A stretch of 64,000 nucleotides of DNA, from positions 1 through 64,000 of the forward strand of contig QJNS01000168.1 in NCBI GenBank assembly GCA_004154925.1, read 5' to 3'. The notes under the pieces were generated by a model. The model was not told the origin of the DNA. It made no database searches and saw only the letters and a list, made by a program, of their open reading frames with translations. This stretch comes from Monosporascus cannonballus. Its lineage: Eukaryota > Ascomycota > Sordariomycetes > Xylariales. This document shows positions 1 through 12,600 of the stretch, piece after piece (position 1 is the first letter of the stretch; each line of letters begins with the position of its first letter). The position numbers were made by a program, and so were the translations under genes.

Positions 1-31
1 AAGAATAAAGTAAAAAAAAAAATTAATATAA

Positions 32-103
32 AAGAAATTAGCTCAATGGTAGAGCAACCGTTTTACACACGGAAGGTTGGGTGTTCAATTCACCTATTTC
101 TTA
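32..103 (+). tRNA. trnV: tRNA-Val (UAC)
   Basis: A complete cloverleaf can be folded. The acceptor stem AAGAAAT (32-38) pairs with ATTTCTT (96-102). The D stem is GCTC/GAGC, and the anticodon stem encloses the loop TTTACAC with anticodon TAC at 64-66. The T arm is GGGTG-TTCAATT-CACCT. One A-A mismatch lies at the base of the anticodon stem. U33 is present, so this looks functional. Confidence 0.85.
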
Positions 104-221
104 AAGAAGTAAAGTAAGAAATTACTTTCTTTCTTTAAAATTATTTTAATTATATACTTTGTATGCTTTTAACTTATTAATCAGTAAATATAAGTGATTT
201 TATTTTCAAAATTCATAAAAA

Positions 222-262
222 CTTCGCGCACATAAATGAGCGCTTCTCGCTTCGCAGAAGGA
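222..262. repeat. GC-rich palindromic cluster
   Basis: A short GC-rich run in AT-rich DNA, built of CGC/GCG units such as TTCGCGC and CTTCTCGCTTCGCAGAAG. The second unit can form a hairpin. Similar islands recur near 16065, 16135, 17420, 35688, 41580 and 63118. They resemble the dispersed GC clusters or double-hairpin elements known from fungal mitogenomes. Confidence 0.5.
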
Positions 263-270
263 ACAAAAAT

Positions 271-834
271 ATGCATCAAAATAGACTTTTTAGTACTACT
301 AAATCTTTAAGAGTAGATCCATTAGCAGTAACAGCGTTAGCCTTTAAAACCATAAATCCTGGAACTTTACCCTTAATTTATACAAGCTTTTTACCAAGGA
401 TAATAGGTGCAGCTTATGTTGTGTATCTCTTCCTTAACACTCTAGAATTTGAGTTATCTCAGAGTTTAGTACTAGATTTCAGGAATGGAGTTAGAGGGGC
501 TGAAATGGTTAATGGTTATTTATTTGATATAGATAATTTTATAAATAGTTTAAGATCTCAATGAATTAATAGTCATCATACTATGGAAGAATTACACTCT
601 ATTTATATACATTTACAACAACTTATTACTATTCACGAAAGTATGTTTGATACTCTTGCGGATATAGTTAACAGAACAGAAAATAGAATAGATTTAGGTG
701 AATACAATGAAACATACGATAGAATTAGAGAACAGGGTGGAAATTTAGTTGAGCTCTTAAGAAGCATTGAAAACTATTTAAGCGTAAATGATTGATTTAC
801 ATCCAGGATACCTAACTTTTGATTTGAAGAATAA
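271..834 (+). CDS. hypothetical mitochondrial ORF
   Basis: In code 4 the ATG at 271 opens a 187-codon frame ending at TAA 832-834, with three TGA codons read as Trp. The N-terminal third contains a hydrophobic segment (about residues 40-60). The C-terminal half is charged and looks helical, with many E/R/Q residues. I recognise no domain, in particular no LAGLIDADG or GIY-YIG motif. It follows tRNA-Val and a GC cluster and precedes a cox3 fragment. Its architecture (short membrane segment, then charged coil) loosely recalls the ORFs at 22161-22649 and 56932-57672. It may be a free-standing accessory ORF or a decayed remnant. Confidence 0.4.
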
Positions 835-915
835 AATTATTTTATAATATTCAAATCAATTTATTATATGTTAAAGTACTGGATATATGTATTAAAAGTT
901 TTAGTTATATTTGAA

Positions 916-1249
916 ATGTATGAATTTTTAGGTTATTATTCATTACCTTTACTTAGTAATATTATTATCAAGTGGAGCTACAGTAACATATGCTCATCAT
1001 TCTTTAATTCAAGGTAAAAGAAAGGGAGCTTTATACGGTTCTATAGCTACCATATTATTAGCAGTAATTTTCACAGGTTTTCAAGGAATAGAATATAGTG
1101 TTTCATCTTTCACTATTAGTGACGGTGCTTTCGGAACGTGTTTCTTCTTTATTTATGTAATAACAGGTCTAATCAGATTTTATATTCTTATTAGATATAT
1201 ATCATTATATAGGTGTTTATCAACTAGAAAAATACATACAGATCCTTAA
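916..1249 (+). pseudogene. cox3: cox3 internal fragment, frameshifted
   Basis: Translation from 968 gives SSGATVTYAHH, then GALYGSIATILLAVIFTGFQG and FTISDGAFG, which is the conserved middle of cytochrome c oxidase subunit 3. The piece before it (ATG 916, ending PLLSNIII) is also cox3-like but lies in another frame, so an indel sits near 961-968. After FTISDGAFG the frame diverges from cox3 and stops at 1247-1249. The gene's start and its C-terminal half are both absent. This is a non-functional partial copy; the real cox3 is presumably elsewhere in the genome. Confidence 0.75.
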
Positions 1250-1380
1250 GTGTAATTCTATATAATAAGGTATAAATAGAGGTTTTCTTAAAATTGTTTA
1301 GTGATAATTTTAAATTTTTATTGTGAGTCACGCCCCTAAAACGATAAACGGTATAGATATATTATTATATATCTATACAA

Positions 1381-1451
1381 AGAGTGTTAGTTTAATAGGT
1401 AAAATGAGGTATTAGTATGCCAATATATGAGTTCAAGTCTCATATACTCTC
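1381..1451 (+). tRNA. tRNA-like sequence, degenerate
   Basis: The acceptor arm AGAGTGT/ATACTCT and the T arm ATGAG-TTCAAGT-CTCAT are well formed, and the D arm GTTT/AAAT is acceptable. The anticodon arm is poor: GGTA/TGCC encloses a six-base loop, so no anticodon can be assigned. It lies 55 bases upstream of a decayed nad4L/nad5 copy, just as another tRNA-like sequence (3159) lies upstream of the intact nad4L. I infer a duplicated, decaying tRNA gene that moved with the module. Confidence 0.5.
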
Positions 1452-1505
1452 CCATAAATAATTATGGGGAAATTTTTACAATAATTTAATTTTGATAAAT
1501 ATACA

Positions 1506-2941
1506 ATGAATATTACACTAATACTTTTTTTAATAGGAATCTTAGGGTTCGTGTTAAATAGAAAAAATATTATATTAATGCTTATTTCAATTGAAATAAT
1601 GCTATCTATATTACTCTTAATATTGGAAAGTTATAACAATGTAGACTTAATAGGTCCTACCTTCAACCCATTAAGTGAAGGTCTTTTTATCTTAAATTTA
1701 ACTTTACCTTTATTAAGGTTTATAGTTTCTGGCTTCTTTGGTAGAGAAGTTAGTGTTAGCAGTCCATTAGTTAGTTATTATTTTGGCTTAAGAGTCATAT
1801 TGTTTGTTATCTTATTTAGATTATTTGGAGTTTTACTAGTTAGATATGAATATTTTATTGGGTTTTTAAACATTCTTAAGGTAACTAGTTGCTATGTTGG
1901 AGTAAACAGTAATATAAATACATGTAGTACAATTAATAGATTAAATTTATTCCACAAAGAGGTTACTAAGGCGTCACATACAGAACTAAACCAAAGCAGC
2001 GTGGAAAAATCTAGCTCAAAATCTAGTAATTCAAAGTTTTCTTTATTAAGTCCCTGATTTATAACAGGATTTACAGATGGTGAAGGGTCATTTGTGGTTA
2101 GATTTAGAAAGAGTTCTAAGTCTCTAAAGGTTGAATTGTTCAACCTGTCTTCCAAATTATCCTACACAAACGGGATTTATTCTTACTGGAAGCTATAAAA
2201 TCTCAACTTGGAGGAGTAGGAAGTATAGGTAAGAACGGGGCTAATAAGGTGAGATATATTGTCACATCTTTACAGGATTTAAAGCAAATAATAGCACATT
2301 TCGATCAATATCATTTAATGACACAAAAAAGAGCGGATTATATATTATTTAAGCGTGTGGTAGAGATAATGCTAACTAAAGGTCACCTTAAATCAGAGTC
2401 CGAAAGTGTACCAACAGAAGGGGGTCTTCAAGAAATTATTTCAATCAGAGCCTCAATGAATTATGGGTTAACTGATGAATTGAAGGCCGCTTTCCCTAAT
2501 ATTATACCTGTAGCTAGACCTTTGATAATTGATAAAGTAATACCTAGCAAGTCTTGAATAGCTGGATTTGCTACAGCTGAAGGTTGCTTTCAGATATTTA
2601 TTAGAACTAATGGATTTATCGGATTGAAATTCGCTATTACCCAACATTCAAGAGATAAGCAGTTAATGGTTAGTTTAGTAAGTAACTTCGGTTGTGGTAC
2701 ATGTTATAAACATTCTACTAGAGATAGTGTTGATTACTTGTGTTTTAAATTTACCGATATTGATGAGAAAATTATACCATTTTTCCAGGAGTATCCTATC
2801 CTAGGTGTTAAATCTTTAGATTATCAAGACTGGTTACTTGCTGCGGAATTAATAAAAAGTAAAACACATCTTTCTTCTGAAGGAAAGGCTAAAATTTTAG
2901 AATTGAAAACTGGGATGAATAAGGGTAGATTGGTTGATTAA
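1506..2941 (+). pseudogene. chimeric nad4L/nad5 copy fused to LAGLIDADG endonuclease
   Basis: The frame opens with the first ~37 codons of nad4L (the same start as 3340). It diverges, then resumes as a mutated nad5 N-terminus ([10 protein letters not shown]). It continues into a family-1 LAGLIDADG endonuclease with motif 1 WFITGFTDGEGSF (from about 2055) and motif 2 WIAGFATAEGCF (from about 2558). A one-base loss in an A-run near 2127 shifts the frame, so the endonuclease reads through only if one base is restored. The later part runs open to TAA at 2939-2941. The upstream leader (ACAATAATTTAATTTT then ATAAATATACAATG) matches the leader of the real nad4L. This is a mobile endonuclease gene carrying a captured gene start, now decaying. 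Confidence 0.8.
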
Positions 2942-2955
2942 ATTACTATTTTTTT

Positions 2956-2975
2956 GTAGCATACTTCGTAGCGCA
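2956..2975 (+). repeat. 20-bp element-end signature, copy 1
   Basis: GTAGCATACTTCGTAGCGCA lies 15 bases after the stop of the LAGLIDADG gene. An identical 20-mer lies at 47207-47226, again just after a paralogous LA-GLIDADG stop codon. It probably marks the 3' part of one mobile cassette family. Confidence 0.7.
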
Positions 2976-3158
2976 TGAATAAAAAGGTTTTTATATTATA
3001 AGATATAAACGGAGTTTATGGTGGGGGAATACCTGAAAATATTTAGATAGAATCTCTCATAGAGATTCTATAAGTAATAATTACTTTCTTATTGTGTCAT
3101 GGTTATTAAGAAATATGATAATTGAGATTGTGTTTCAAGGTAGAAAATTTCTACCTAA
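2976..3158. other. intergenic, no gene seen
   Basis: AT-rich spacer between the decayed cassette and the tRNA-like sequence. It includes a short inverted pair around 3048-3070 (AGAATCTCTCATAGAGATTCT) that can form a hairpin. I see no ORF. Confidence 0.4.
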
Positions 3159-3237
3159 GGGGTGTTAGTTCAATAGGTAGAATAAAGGCAGTTAATTTGA
3201 CTGTTGAGAGATGTTAGTTCGAATCTAACGCACTCTC
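3159..3237 (+). tRNA. tRNA-like sequence upstream of nad4L
   Basis: The acceptor GGGGTGT/GCACTCT (with wobble pairs), D arm GTTC/GAAT and a perfect T arm GTTAG-TTCGAAT-CTAAC are present. The anticodon hairpin GCAGT-TAATTTG-ACTGT is strong but lies four rather than one base from the D stem and has A at position 33. The variable region is eight bases. Identity cannot be assigned safely. Confidence 0.55.
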
Positions 3238-3339
3238 TTCCTTATTGAAAGGTATAAATACAGGTATTTTTATATAGGTATTTATATAACACAATAAGGA
3301 TTTAATTTAAACAATAATTTAATTTTTTATAAATATACA

Positions 3340-3609
3340 ATGAATATTACACTAATACTTTTTTTGATAGGGATCCTAGGGTTCGTATTAAATAGAAAAA
3401 ATATTATATTAATGCTCATCTCGATAGAGGTGATGTTATTGTCTATAACATTTCTAATATTGGTAAGTTCACTTAACATTGACGATATAATAGGCCAAAC
3501 ATACGCTATTTACATAATAGCAGTAGCAGGTGCAGAATCTGCTATAGGTTTGGGTATTCTAGTAGCTTTCTATAGATTAAGAGGAAGTATAGCAATAGAA
3601 TATAAATAA
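3340..3609 (+). CDS. nad4L: NADH dehydrogenase subunit 4L
   Basis: This is an intact 89-residue protein of normal length with three hydrophobic segments and the conserved [20 protein letters not shown] block, which contains the membrane Glu of the ND4L family. It is a proton-channel subunit of the complex I membrane arm. The stop TAA (3607-3609) overlaps the nad5 ATG (3609-3611) by one base, the usual Pezizomycotina arrangement, implying a shared transcript. No intron. Two altered copies of its 5' half lie at 1506 and 12418. Only this copy continues through the Glu-bearing helix, so it is the functional one. Confidence 0.97.
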   Translation: MNITLILFLIGILGFVLNRKNIILMLISIEVMLLSITFLILVSSLNIDDIIGQTYAIYIIAVAGAESAIGLGILVAFYRLRGSIAIEYK

Positions 3610-6600
3610 TGTATTTAAGTATAATAATTTTACCTTTATTAGGATCTATAGTTTCTGGCTTTTTTGGTAGAAAAGTTGGAGTTAGCGGAGCACAATTCAT
3701 TACATGTCTTAGTGTAATAGTAACTACAATACTAGCAGTAATAGCCTTTTTTGAAGTAGGATTTAACAATATTCCCGTTTCAATTGAATTATTTAGATGA
3801 ATTGATTCAGAGTGATTTAATATTTTATGAGGTTTTGAATTTGATAGTTTAACAGTATATTGTGTAAATGTATCTTTAATATGATATATAAATGCTGTGT
3901 TGGTGGAAATCCAACTATATAAGGTGATTTTTGTCAATAAATTTTTTTTTGGTAGCGGTTATCTAATCTTTGCCTCACAGGGATACGGAAATAATACAGG
4001 TATAGCTTATTTTAATAATAAATCTCAGAACAGATATCTCGTTAAAGATCTTTTGCAAAAAAGATACTTTTCGAATATTACTGGAAGTACTACCGGTGTT
4101 ATACAATCCCTTTCACTAGAAAAACCCCTTAAAGGTTCTGGCTGTTCCAATATAGTAGGGGAGGTAGACTGAGAAAATTTTCTTCAATGATTCGTAGGGT
4201 TCTCGGATGCTTCGTTGTTCTCAAAACATTTAGGTTTAATGCAAAAAAGGTTTTATACTAAAAAAGTTTCACAGCAAACATGTCAAGAAACAAGTTTAGT
4301 GATTTGGGGTCAAAATTTACCCAGTTCAGTAGGTTTAGGTAAATTTACAATAAAAGAAAGTATTATGATTCAATTACCTCCTTTTAACAAAAGTGTTATC
4401 ATAGGATTACTTCTATCAGATGGGTGATTAACTTTTGCATCTAAAACACATAAGAATGCACGATTAGGATTTAAACAGTCTTTATCCCGTTCTAGTTATG
4501 TGTGATTTGTGTTTAATGAATTATCTCATTATTGTAGTAGTTATCCTCAATTAACAAAAGGTATTAGATCAGGAAACCCGTTTTTCGGTTTACAGTTTTT
4601 TACTCGAACGCTATCTTGTTTTACTGAAATTTATTCTATTTTTTATAATGCTAAAGGTACAAAAATAATTCCTGAAGATATTTATAATTTATTGACGCCT
4701 GTTGCTTTAGCGCATTTAATCCAGGGAGACGGTCAAGCGTCAGGCCATGGTCTAATTTTATGTACTAATTCTTATTCAATTCAAGATGTAATCAGATTGA
4801 TGAATGTTTTAATTATCAGGCATAGGTTAGAATGTACAATAACAGTAAAAAAACAAAATCAAAAAGTTGAATTTCTGATTTATATAAGACATGGTTCTAT
4901 GCCTTTATTGCGAACTATAGTAAAACCATATATGCATCCATCAATGCTATATAAAATAGAGAATTCTAAGACTTACTGTCCAACGAAGCGCGGGGCGCAA
5001 GCTCCCACAACTAAAGAATTAAGTTTACCTGATCTTCATAAAAGATTATACTCTACAGCTTGTTTCAAGGGTAGCAGACCGGAGGTTGGTCCTTACTGAG
5101 TTACAGGGTATACGGGTGCAGCAAAGGCAAATTTTATTATTAATTCTTTATTAAAAAAGGATAGAGTAACGATCTCTAGATTTTCTTTCATGTTTAAGAT
5201 AACATCCCCTTCTTACCTTAAAGGTGTACGTTTTGCTTCTACTACCTCAAATTCCTTTACTCCTAGTACCTTACATCCCTTCTGAGTTACTGGATTTGTT
5301 GATGCTGAAGGTAGTTTTATTATTACAGTCCGGAAACAGCAAGGAAAGACAGGATGACGTGCAATTCCAGTTTTTACTATACATTTACATATTAAGGATG
5401 TACATTTGTTGTACAAAATGCAAAGCTTTTTCAAAGTAGGAAGGGTACACGAGAATAAAAAAAGTGCATGTTTTACGGTAGAAAGGGTTGAGGATGTAGC
5501 TAATGTAATCATTCCACACTTCAAGAAATATCCTTTACAAAGTGCGAAGAGTATTGATTTTGATTTATGAAGTAAATGCGTAGAAATCATGGTTAATAAA
5601 GAACACTTAGCTCTTTCAGGGTTAAAGAAGATAGTTAGATTTAAATCTGCCTTAAATAAAGGTCTACCTAAGTATTTAAAAAACAACCCGCATTTTTCAG
5701 ATGTTATGGAAAGGCCAGTTTTTCAAGTGAATCCTGAGCCTCTTAATCCTTACTGAGTAAGTGGTTTTTCAGAAGGAGATGCTTCTTTCTTTGTCTCTAT
5801 TTCTCAAAAGTCTCATGTAAGAATGTTTTATGCAATAAAATTAAATAATAGAGAAACACCTCTTATTGCAAAAATACAAGAGTTCTTTAATGGTATGGGT
5901 TATATTGTACAGGATAAGAATAATATGGTGCTATATAGTATAGCTTCAATAAAATTTATCAATGAAGTTATTATTCCTACATTTGATACTTACAGGTTTT
6001 CTGGTAATAAGCTAACGAATTATTTAATTTGAAAAGAAATATTAGGGTTGATCAACTCTAAAGCTCATTTAACAGCTGAAGGTTTAGATAAAATTAGAGA
6101 TTTGAAAGCTACACTTAATAAATGAGAAATACTAGATTAGTTTTGATAATGTAGTATTAGTAATACGTTATATATCCAAAAGGAAAGGGGTAGACCGGGG
6201 CGGAAGTACTTTTGGGTTTCTTAAGGTTGCTTTACTAATAAGGATGACGCAGGTGTTTTATGATACATTCAGAAAAGGTTAGCCATTGGTAATGTAAGAT
6301 TTTATAAAAATGAATGTATATTTAATGTTACAGATAGAGAAGGGATTGAATTATTAATTTCTATATTTGACAAGTATAACCTTAATACAACTAAATATCT
6401 AGATTATTTAGACTTTAAGGAAGCTTTTTATTTATACCTGAATAGGGATAAAGATTTAAAGGTTGAATTAATTAAAGATACAATTCTAGAATTAAAGAAT
6501 AAAATGAACACTAATCGTGTAAATTTTGATAGACCAGAAAATTCTAAAATTGTAATTACGAAATGGTGACTATTAGGGTTCATAGAAGGTGATGGATCCT

Positions 6601-9600
6601 TTTTTATGAGAAGAGATACTTTCACACCTGTTATTTGTATTGAAATAACCGGAGTACAATATGACGTTTTAATTAGAATAAAGGAATTCTTAGAAAAGTC
6701 TCTAGATTTTGATCAATATAGTTTATATAAATTAAATAACTCTTCTATCATAGCAGTAACAACAGTAAAAGCAAGAAAGAATAGTAAAAGTAGCGTAGCT
6801 CTTACTATTAAAAATGTTAGAGTTTTAAATAACTATATTGTGCCTTTTTTAGATGATATGACATTTTTAACTAAAAAAGGTAAAGATTTTCAAGACTTTA
6901 AAATTATTTGTAGAGTTGTTCATAATGGGGCTTATAAAAATGATGAGATTAAAAAAATAATCTTAAAGTTATCTTACACAATGAATAATTATCGTTTATC
7001 AACTAATACAGCATCGGGCTCACCTTTAAGTAAAGATGACTGAGATAAACTATTTTCTGCATCACCGACGGTAAAATATCTTTCCGATGGTAGAGTAAGA
7101 GGTATTTCCACAGGAAAAACGATACATCAACAAATCAGCTGTGTATACGAGATACTTGAACTAGATGGAGAAGTCTTAATAGCAAATACTTTATCAGAAG
7201 CTGCCTCGATTGTGGGGGTATATCCTGATACTTTAAGTAAATATTTAGATGTAGAAATCCAAGATTCAGTAGAACATTGAGTTAGACTTAATAACCGTAA
7301 GATTAGAAGAGTACCTGTAATTTAACCTTTTCCTAAAGCATACGTAATATTTACTTTTATTTAACTCAGTTGATAACTTTATTTAGATCAGATACTTATT
7401 CTACCTAAGTCTTCTTATAATGAAACAGATCTGAAGTTACGTAGACTGGGAACTAGCTTCAGAGTTAAGTTTTTTAACTTAAGGTGGAGGTGGGTTATTT
7501 ATCAACTTTGTTATCCCTGGAGGGAATTAAGGAATCAGCTCATAATAAAAGTATAGTTATTATTACGAAACCATACCGCTACCTCAGCGTCATTGAACGC
7601 AGTGATTACCCTTCAGAGAGTTAGGTTAGACAAAGATCTCTTCGGAGAGGCAGGGTTGCACTGTGGATCCTGGTCCCTATGGATCATCACTGTTATCGAC
7701 GTTGAATTAAAACAAATATTCAATAAATCTAGAAGAATTGAGTAAGATTATCATCGAACAATTCTATACTTATATAAAAAAAGGTGAATACGGTTAATGA
7801 GATCCTGCTCAAAGACCGTCGGCAGTTATAAATGTCGCTACAGACTGGTCCACCAGGGTTAGGCTGAAATGTCTGTCCAAATGTACAGTCGAGTCCTATA
7901 ACGAGTGCGATATCGTAAGGAGGAAGGATTATCTAAAAAACACTACGCACAGTGGATAGCCGATTCACACACGGTAAATAACTCCTAAAGGGTTTACTTA
8001 ATCCTTGTTTTCAATTCAGTTATAAGACTATTTCTGTATATGGTTATTTCTGAATATGGAATCGAATTAATTAGGACTGATCTATGTTAATACCTGTATT
8101 AATTATAAGTTCTTTAGTTCATATATATTCAATTTCGTACATGAGTCATGATCCTCGGTGTCACATTAGGGGAATATGTGTTTGTGGGGATAAATTGCCA
8201 AATTCCGGAAAACCCCTAAAGCTTATGGTACCAAGCTGTAGTTGAAAAACTATTAGTGGATGAACTAATTACTCATGTATGGTAATAAGCCATAAGATTT
8301 GTGAAAACAAAGTGGGCAATCGCGGATCTAAGTCAGTAATATTATTTAATATTGCTGTAAAAGAGCAACGAGTAAACGGTAGTTGATCCATTATTCTTTT
8401 ATTAATGGGTTTAAGATGTACTCTAATGGGTTTCGAAAGAAACCGAGATATATGTCTCGGCTTCAATAATCAAACATGTTGAAGTTCACGAATAAAAATC
8501 CCATCTAAGCAATTCCGTCTAAAAATGAATTATTCTACCTCTACCTCTGCCTCTACTCCTATTAACCCTTGGGTTTGGTCTGGTTTAATAGATGGTGAAG
8601 GTTCTTTTACTATAATAATAGTAAAAGATAAAACCCGTAAATTGGGTTGACGAATTGAAGCCAAATTTCAACTTGGTTTACACAGCAAGGATTATGATGT
8701 TCTATTTCAATTACAACAATATTTGGGTGGTATTGGTGCTATTTATTTAAATGGAAAGCGAGAGGTTGCTAATTATTCAGTTTATTCAATTAATGATTTA
8801 AATAAACTTATTCTTCATTTAGATAAATATCCATTATTAACTCAAAAAGCCGCAGATTTCTTATTATTTAAACAAGTAGTAGAACTTATGAATAATAAAG
8901 TTCATCTGACGGTCGAAGGTTTAAATCAAATAGTAAATATCAAAGCATCCATGAATTTAGGTTTATCTGATAAATTAAAATTAGAGTTTCCTGAATATCG
9001 GGCTGTAGAAAGACCAGTCATTAATAGGGACAACGTAATTATAGAACCTTCTTGAATTTCAGGTTTTGTTAGTGCTGAGGGGAATTTCGATGTTCGTATT
9101 CCTCAATCAAATAGTAAAACCGGTTATAGAGTACAGTTGAGATTTAGGATAACCCAACATACAAGAGATCTTAAACTGATGGAGAAAATAGTTCAGTATT
9201 TAGGAGCAGGTCAAATCTATAATTATACTAAGTCAGCTATTCATTTAAACATAGTGGATTTTTCTCTTATAACTAATAAGATAATTCCTTTATTTGAGGA
9301 AAATCCTTTAGTTGGTGTAAAATCCCAAGATTATCTAGATTGGTGTAAAATCCATAAATTAATGCTTGATCGTTCTCATCTAACTGTTGAAGGTATAAAT
9401 TTCATTAGGGAAATTAAATTAGGTATGAATAGAGGTAGAAATTCGTAGAAGTAATTTTTCAAAAGTAAGGGTTACTTCAATCTTACTACACTCCTATTTA
9501 TAAAGGAGGTGGATAATATAAAAACTAGTCATAGAACTTATTTTATAAACAATTTAAGTTCTTATTCTTTTTTTTTTCGCCACATCCAAGTAGTAAATAT

Positions 9601-12600
9601 TAAAAAAAAATTAGACAATTGTATGATAAATTTTATTTGAAGCACGTACAACGTTTCTTTAGTTATTTAAGCTTATTCACTTTTATGATGATTATACTGG
9701 TTACAGCTAATAATTATCTATTAATGTTTGTAGGATGAGAAGGTTACCTCAAATGCCTTATATGGCTATGCTTATATATTAGTTTAATAGTTTACATTTA
9801 TGTTAATTTTTGACCTAAAAATAAAATTAATGGAAAAACATTTAATTACTTTAGTTCTGTCCCGAGTTTTTATTATTGTGAGAACATATCTTTAATAATA
9901 GGATCTTTATTAGGAAACTCTTATATGAGTAAATCTTATTCAGGTATAATAATTACTTTTATAAAATGCAGCGATAATATAGAATATTTAATGTGATTCC
10001 ATAAACGTATGGTTTGTAGCGGGTATTGTAGTTCTAAAAAACCTAGGTTAAATAAAATAATATCTAAAAATAATAAATTATTATATACTTATAATATCGA
10101 TAGTTATAATTTACCTGGTTTCTATTGACTATATGAAATGTTTTACGTTTACCCATTAGGGACTAGTAAAACCAAAAAAGTAATACCTAGTAATTTAGAA
10201 AATTTTTTAACTCCTTTATCCTTAGCTACATGATATTTAGATGGTACAGATAAATTACCTAAATTACATGAGTCTAGTTTTATTTTTACTAAGAAAGATT
10301 TAGTATTTATCTCAGATATCCTAAAAATTAAATATAGTTTAGATTTAATTACACAATTAAAAGATAATGGTAAAGTTGTTTTTTATATTCAAAATTCTTC
10401 AATAAAAAATTTTTTCGAGATAGTTAAACCATATATTTTACCTTCGTTACATTATAAATTAAAAGGTCAACACAATAAATTAACATTATGAAGTTATAAT
10501 CGTACAAATAGTAGAAGTTATTCCACAAACGTAAAAAATATAAAGTCTACAATGAATTATAAAAAGGAATACGAATTAAGTATTATACAAAAAGAAGCTT
10601 TAATCGGTATTATCCCCAAAACTCTAACCCCATTTAGGTTATATAGTACATCCGTAAAAGATACACCTTTTAACAATAATAAATCTTCAAAGTTAGATGG
10701 ATATTTTTTTGCAGGGTTTACAGACGCTGAAGGATGCTTTAGAATAAGAATATCTAAAAGTAGTGAAAGGAAAACAGGTTGAATGGTAGAACCTATATTT
10801 CAAATAGGACTACATAAAAAAGATTTAGTTATATTACAACTAATACAAAAAACTTGAGGTGGAATAGGTTCAATTAGTAGTATGGGTAGTGAAGCAGTTA
10901 TGTATAAAGTTTCATCTATTAAAGATTTAAATGAAATAATTATTCCTTATTTTATGAAATATTGTTTACTAACATCTAAACAGGCTGATTTTTTATTATT
11001 AAAAAAAGTTGTAGATATAATGAATCGAAAAGAACATTTAACAATAGAAGGGGTAAGGAAAATTGTAGCAATTAGAGCCTCAATGAATTTAGGGTTATCT
11101 GATGAACTACGAGTTGCTTTTCCTGATATTAAACCTGTACCGAGACCTTCAACCGATAAAAATAAAATAGAAGATCCAAACTGATTGGCGGGATTTATTA
11201 GCGGAGATGGTGGTTTTTTTATTGATGTATTCAAATCTAAAACTAATAAGATTGGAAGTTCAGTTAAACTAAAGTTTCTTATAACTCAACACAACAGAGA
11301 TATTAGTATAATGGAAAGTTTACCTGATTATTTAGGTTGTGGACGATATGTTATTGCCCCATCTGGTTATAACCATGGGCAATATATAGTTACCAAGTTC
11401 TCGGATATAACTGAAAAAATTATTCCATTTCTACAAAAATATCCGATTATAGGTAATAAAACCTTAGATTTTGAGGATTTTTGTAAAGCATCCATTATTC
11501 TGAAAAATAAGGAACATTTAACACTTGAAGGTTTGAATAAAATTAAGAACCTTAAAAGCGGTATGAACACAGGTAGAATCTATAAATAATAATGGTATTT
11601 ACCGAAAGTAGTATAATAAAGTATACTTCTAAAAATTGAAGAGTTCAAAGGACGGGTGGTTAGGAGGGTGAAATAAAAAAAAATACTAGCTTAAGTCTTT
11701 ATTGTTTTAGCTTTTCTAACCTAAATGGTAATTAGGAGATGGATTTCTAGAAAGAAATAAACCTAGTCATAATACAAGATTAAGAATAGAGCAATCTTAT
11801 CCTGAGAAGGAAGAATACTTAAAGAGTTTACATAAATTGTTAGAACCTTTAACTTTGATGGAACCGACAATATTAACAAGAAATAACCAAAAAACAGGTC
11901 TTACTACTAAATCATTATATTTTAGAACTCTTGCTATGCCTTGTTTAAATTATTATCATGAATTATTTTATCCAAATAAAAAAAAGATAATACCAAGAAA
12001 CCTAGAAGAGTTATTAACAGCTAGAGGGCTAGCTCTGTTGCTTGCCTTTTAATCGTTCTAAGATTAGGATCCTTTGAACAATTTTAATAAGAAACTTTAT
12101 TTAATGATACTATATATATTCTCTTATTTATTTAGGGTGTTGTAGGTGCAACGACTCCGTCTAATTTATCCGAGGGCTTTCTAAAGATAGGGTCAGTATT
12201 TTTTTTTATACGAATATTGTTGAATATAAGTTATTGATGATGAGGGTACAAAAATTTTATAGTGATGGATGTAAAAAAAAAACTTTTTTCTAATTTAAAG
12301 TTTAAGAGAAAAACACAGCTTATTCTTTAATATTAGTGTAAGAGTTCGATTTTCATTCATCTTACGTTATGAAATTAACGTATATTATTACAATAATTTA
12401 ATTTTAATAAATATACAATGTACATCACACTAATACTTTTTTGAATAGGAATTTTAGGATTCGTGTTAAATAGGAAAAATATTATATTACATATTAGAAA
12501 ATTCTTGATATTGGAAAGTTATCACAGTGTAGACTTAATAGGTCCTACCTTCAAGTTATTAAGTGAAGGTTTTTTTATATTAACCGTAACTTTATCATTA

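Larger units (their letters stand above)
3858..8080 (+). other. nad5 intron 1, group I (IB-like core)
   Basis: The intron lies between FDSLTV and SMLIPV of nad5. It carries two endonuclease ORFs. The catalytic core is at about 7790-7920: AATACGGTTAATGAG, AAAGACCGTCGGC, TCGCTACAGACTGG (P7 5' strand) and TGTACAGTCGAG (P7 3' strand). The stretch 7326-7790 contains no ORF but is rich in G/C and self-complementary, so it is probably structured intron RNA. At 4.2 kb this is a long intron because of the two ORFs. Confidence 0.8.

Noticed and set aside
1892..2155. 87-codon minus-strand ORF over the chimeric cassette
   Set aside because: Antisense shadow of the LAGLIDADG frame.
5213..5686. 157-codon minus-strand ORF
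   Set aside because: Antisense to the tandem LAGLIDADG gene, with no recognisable protein.
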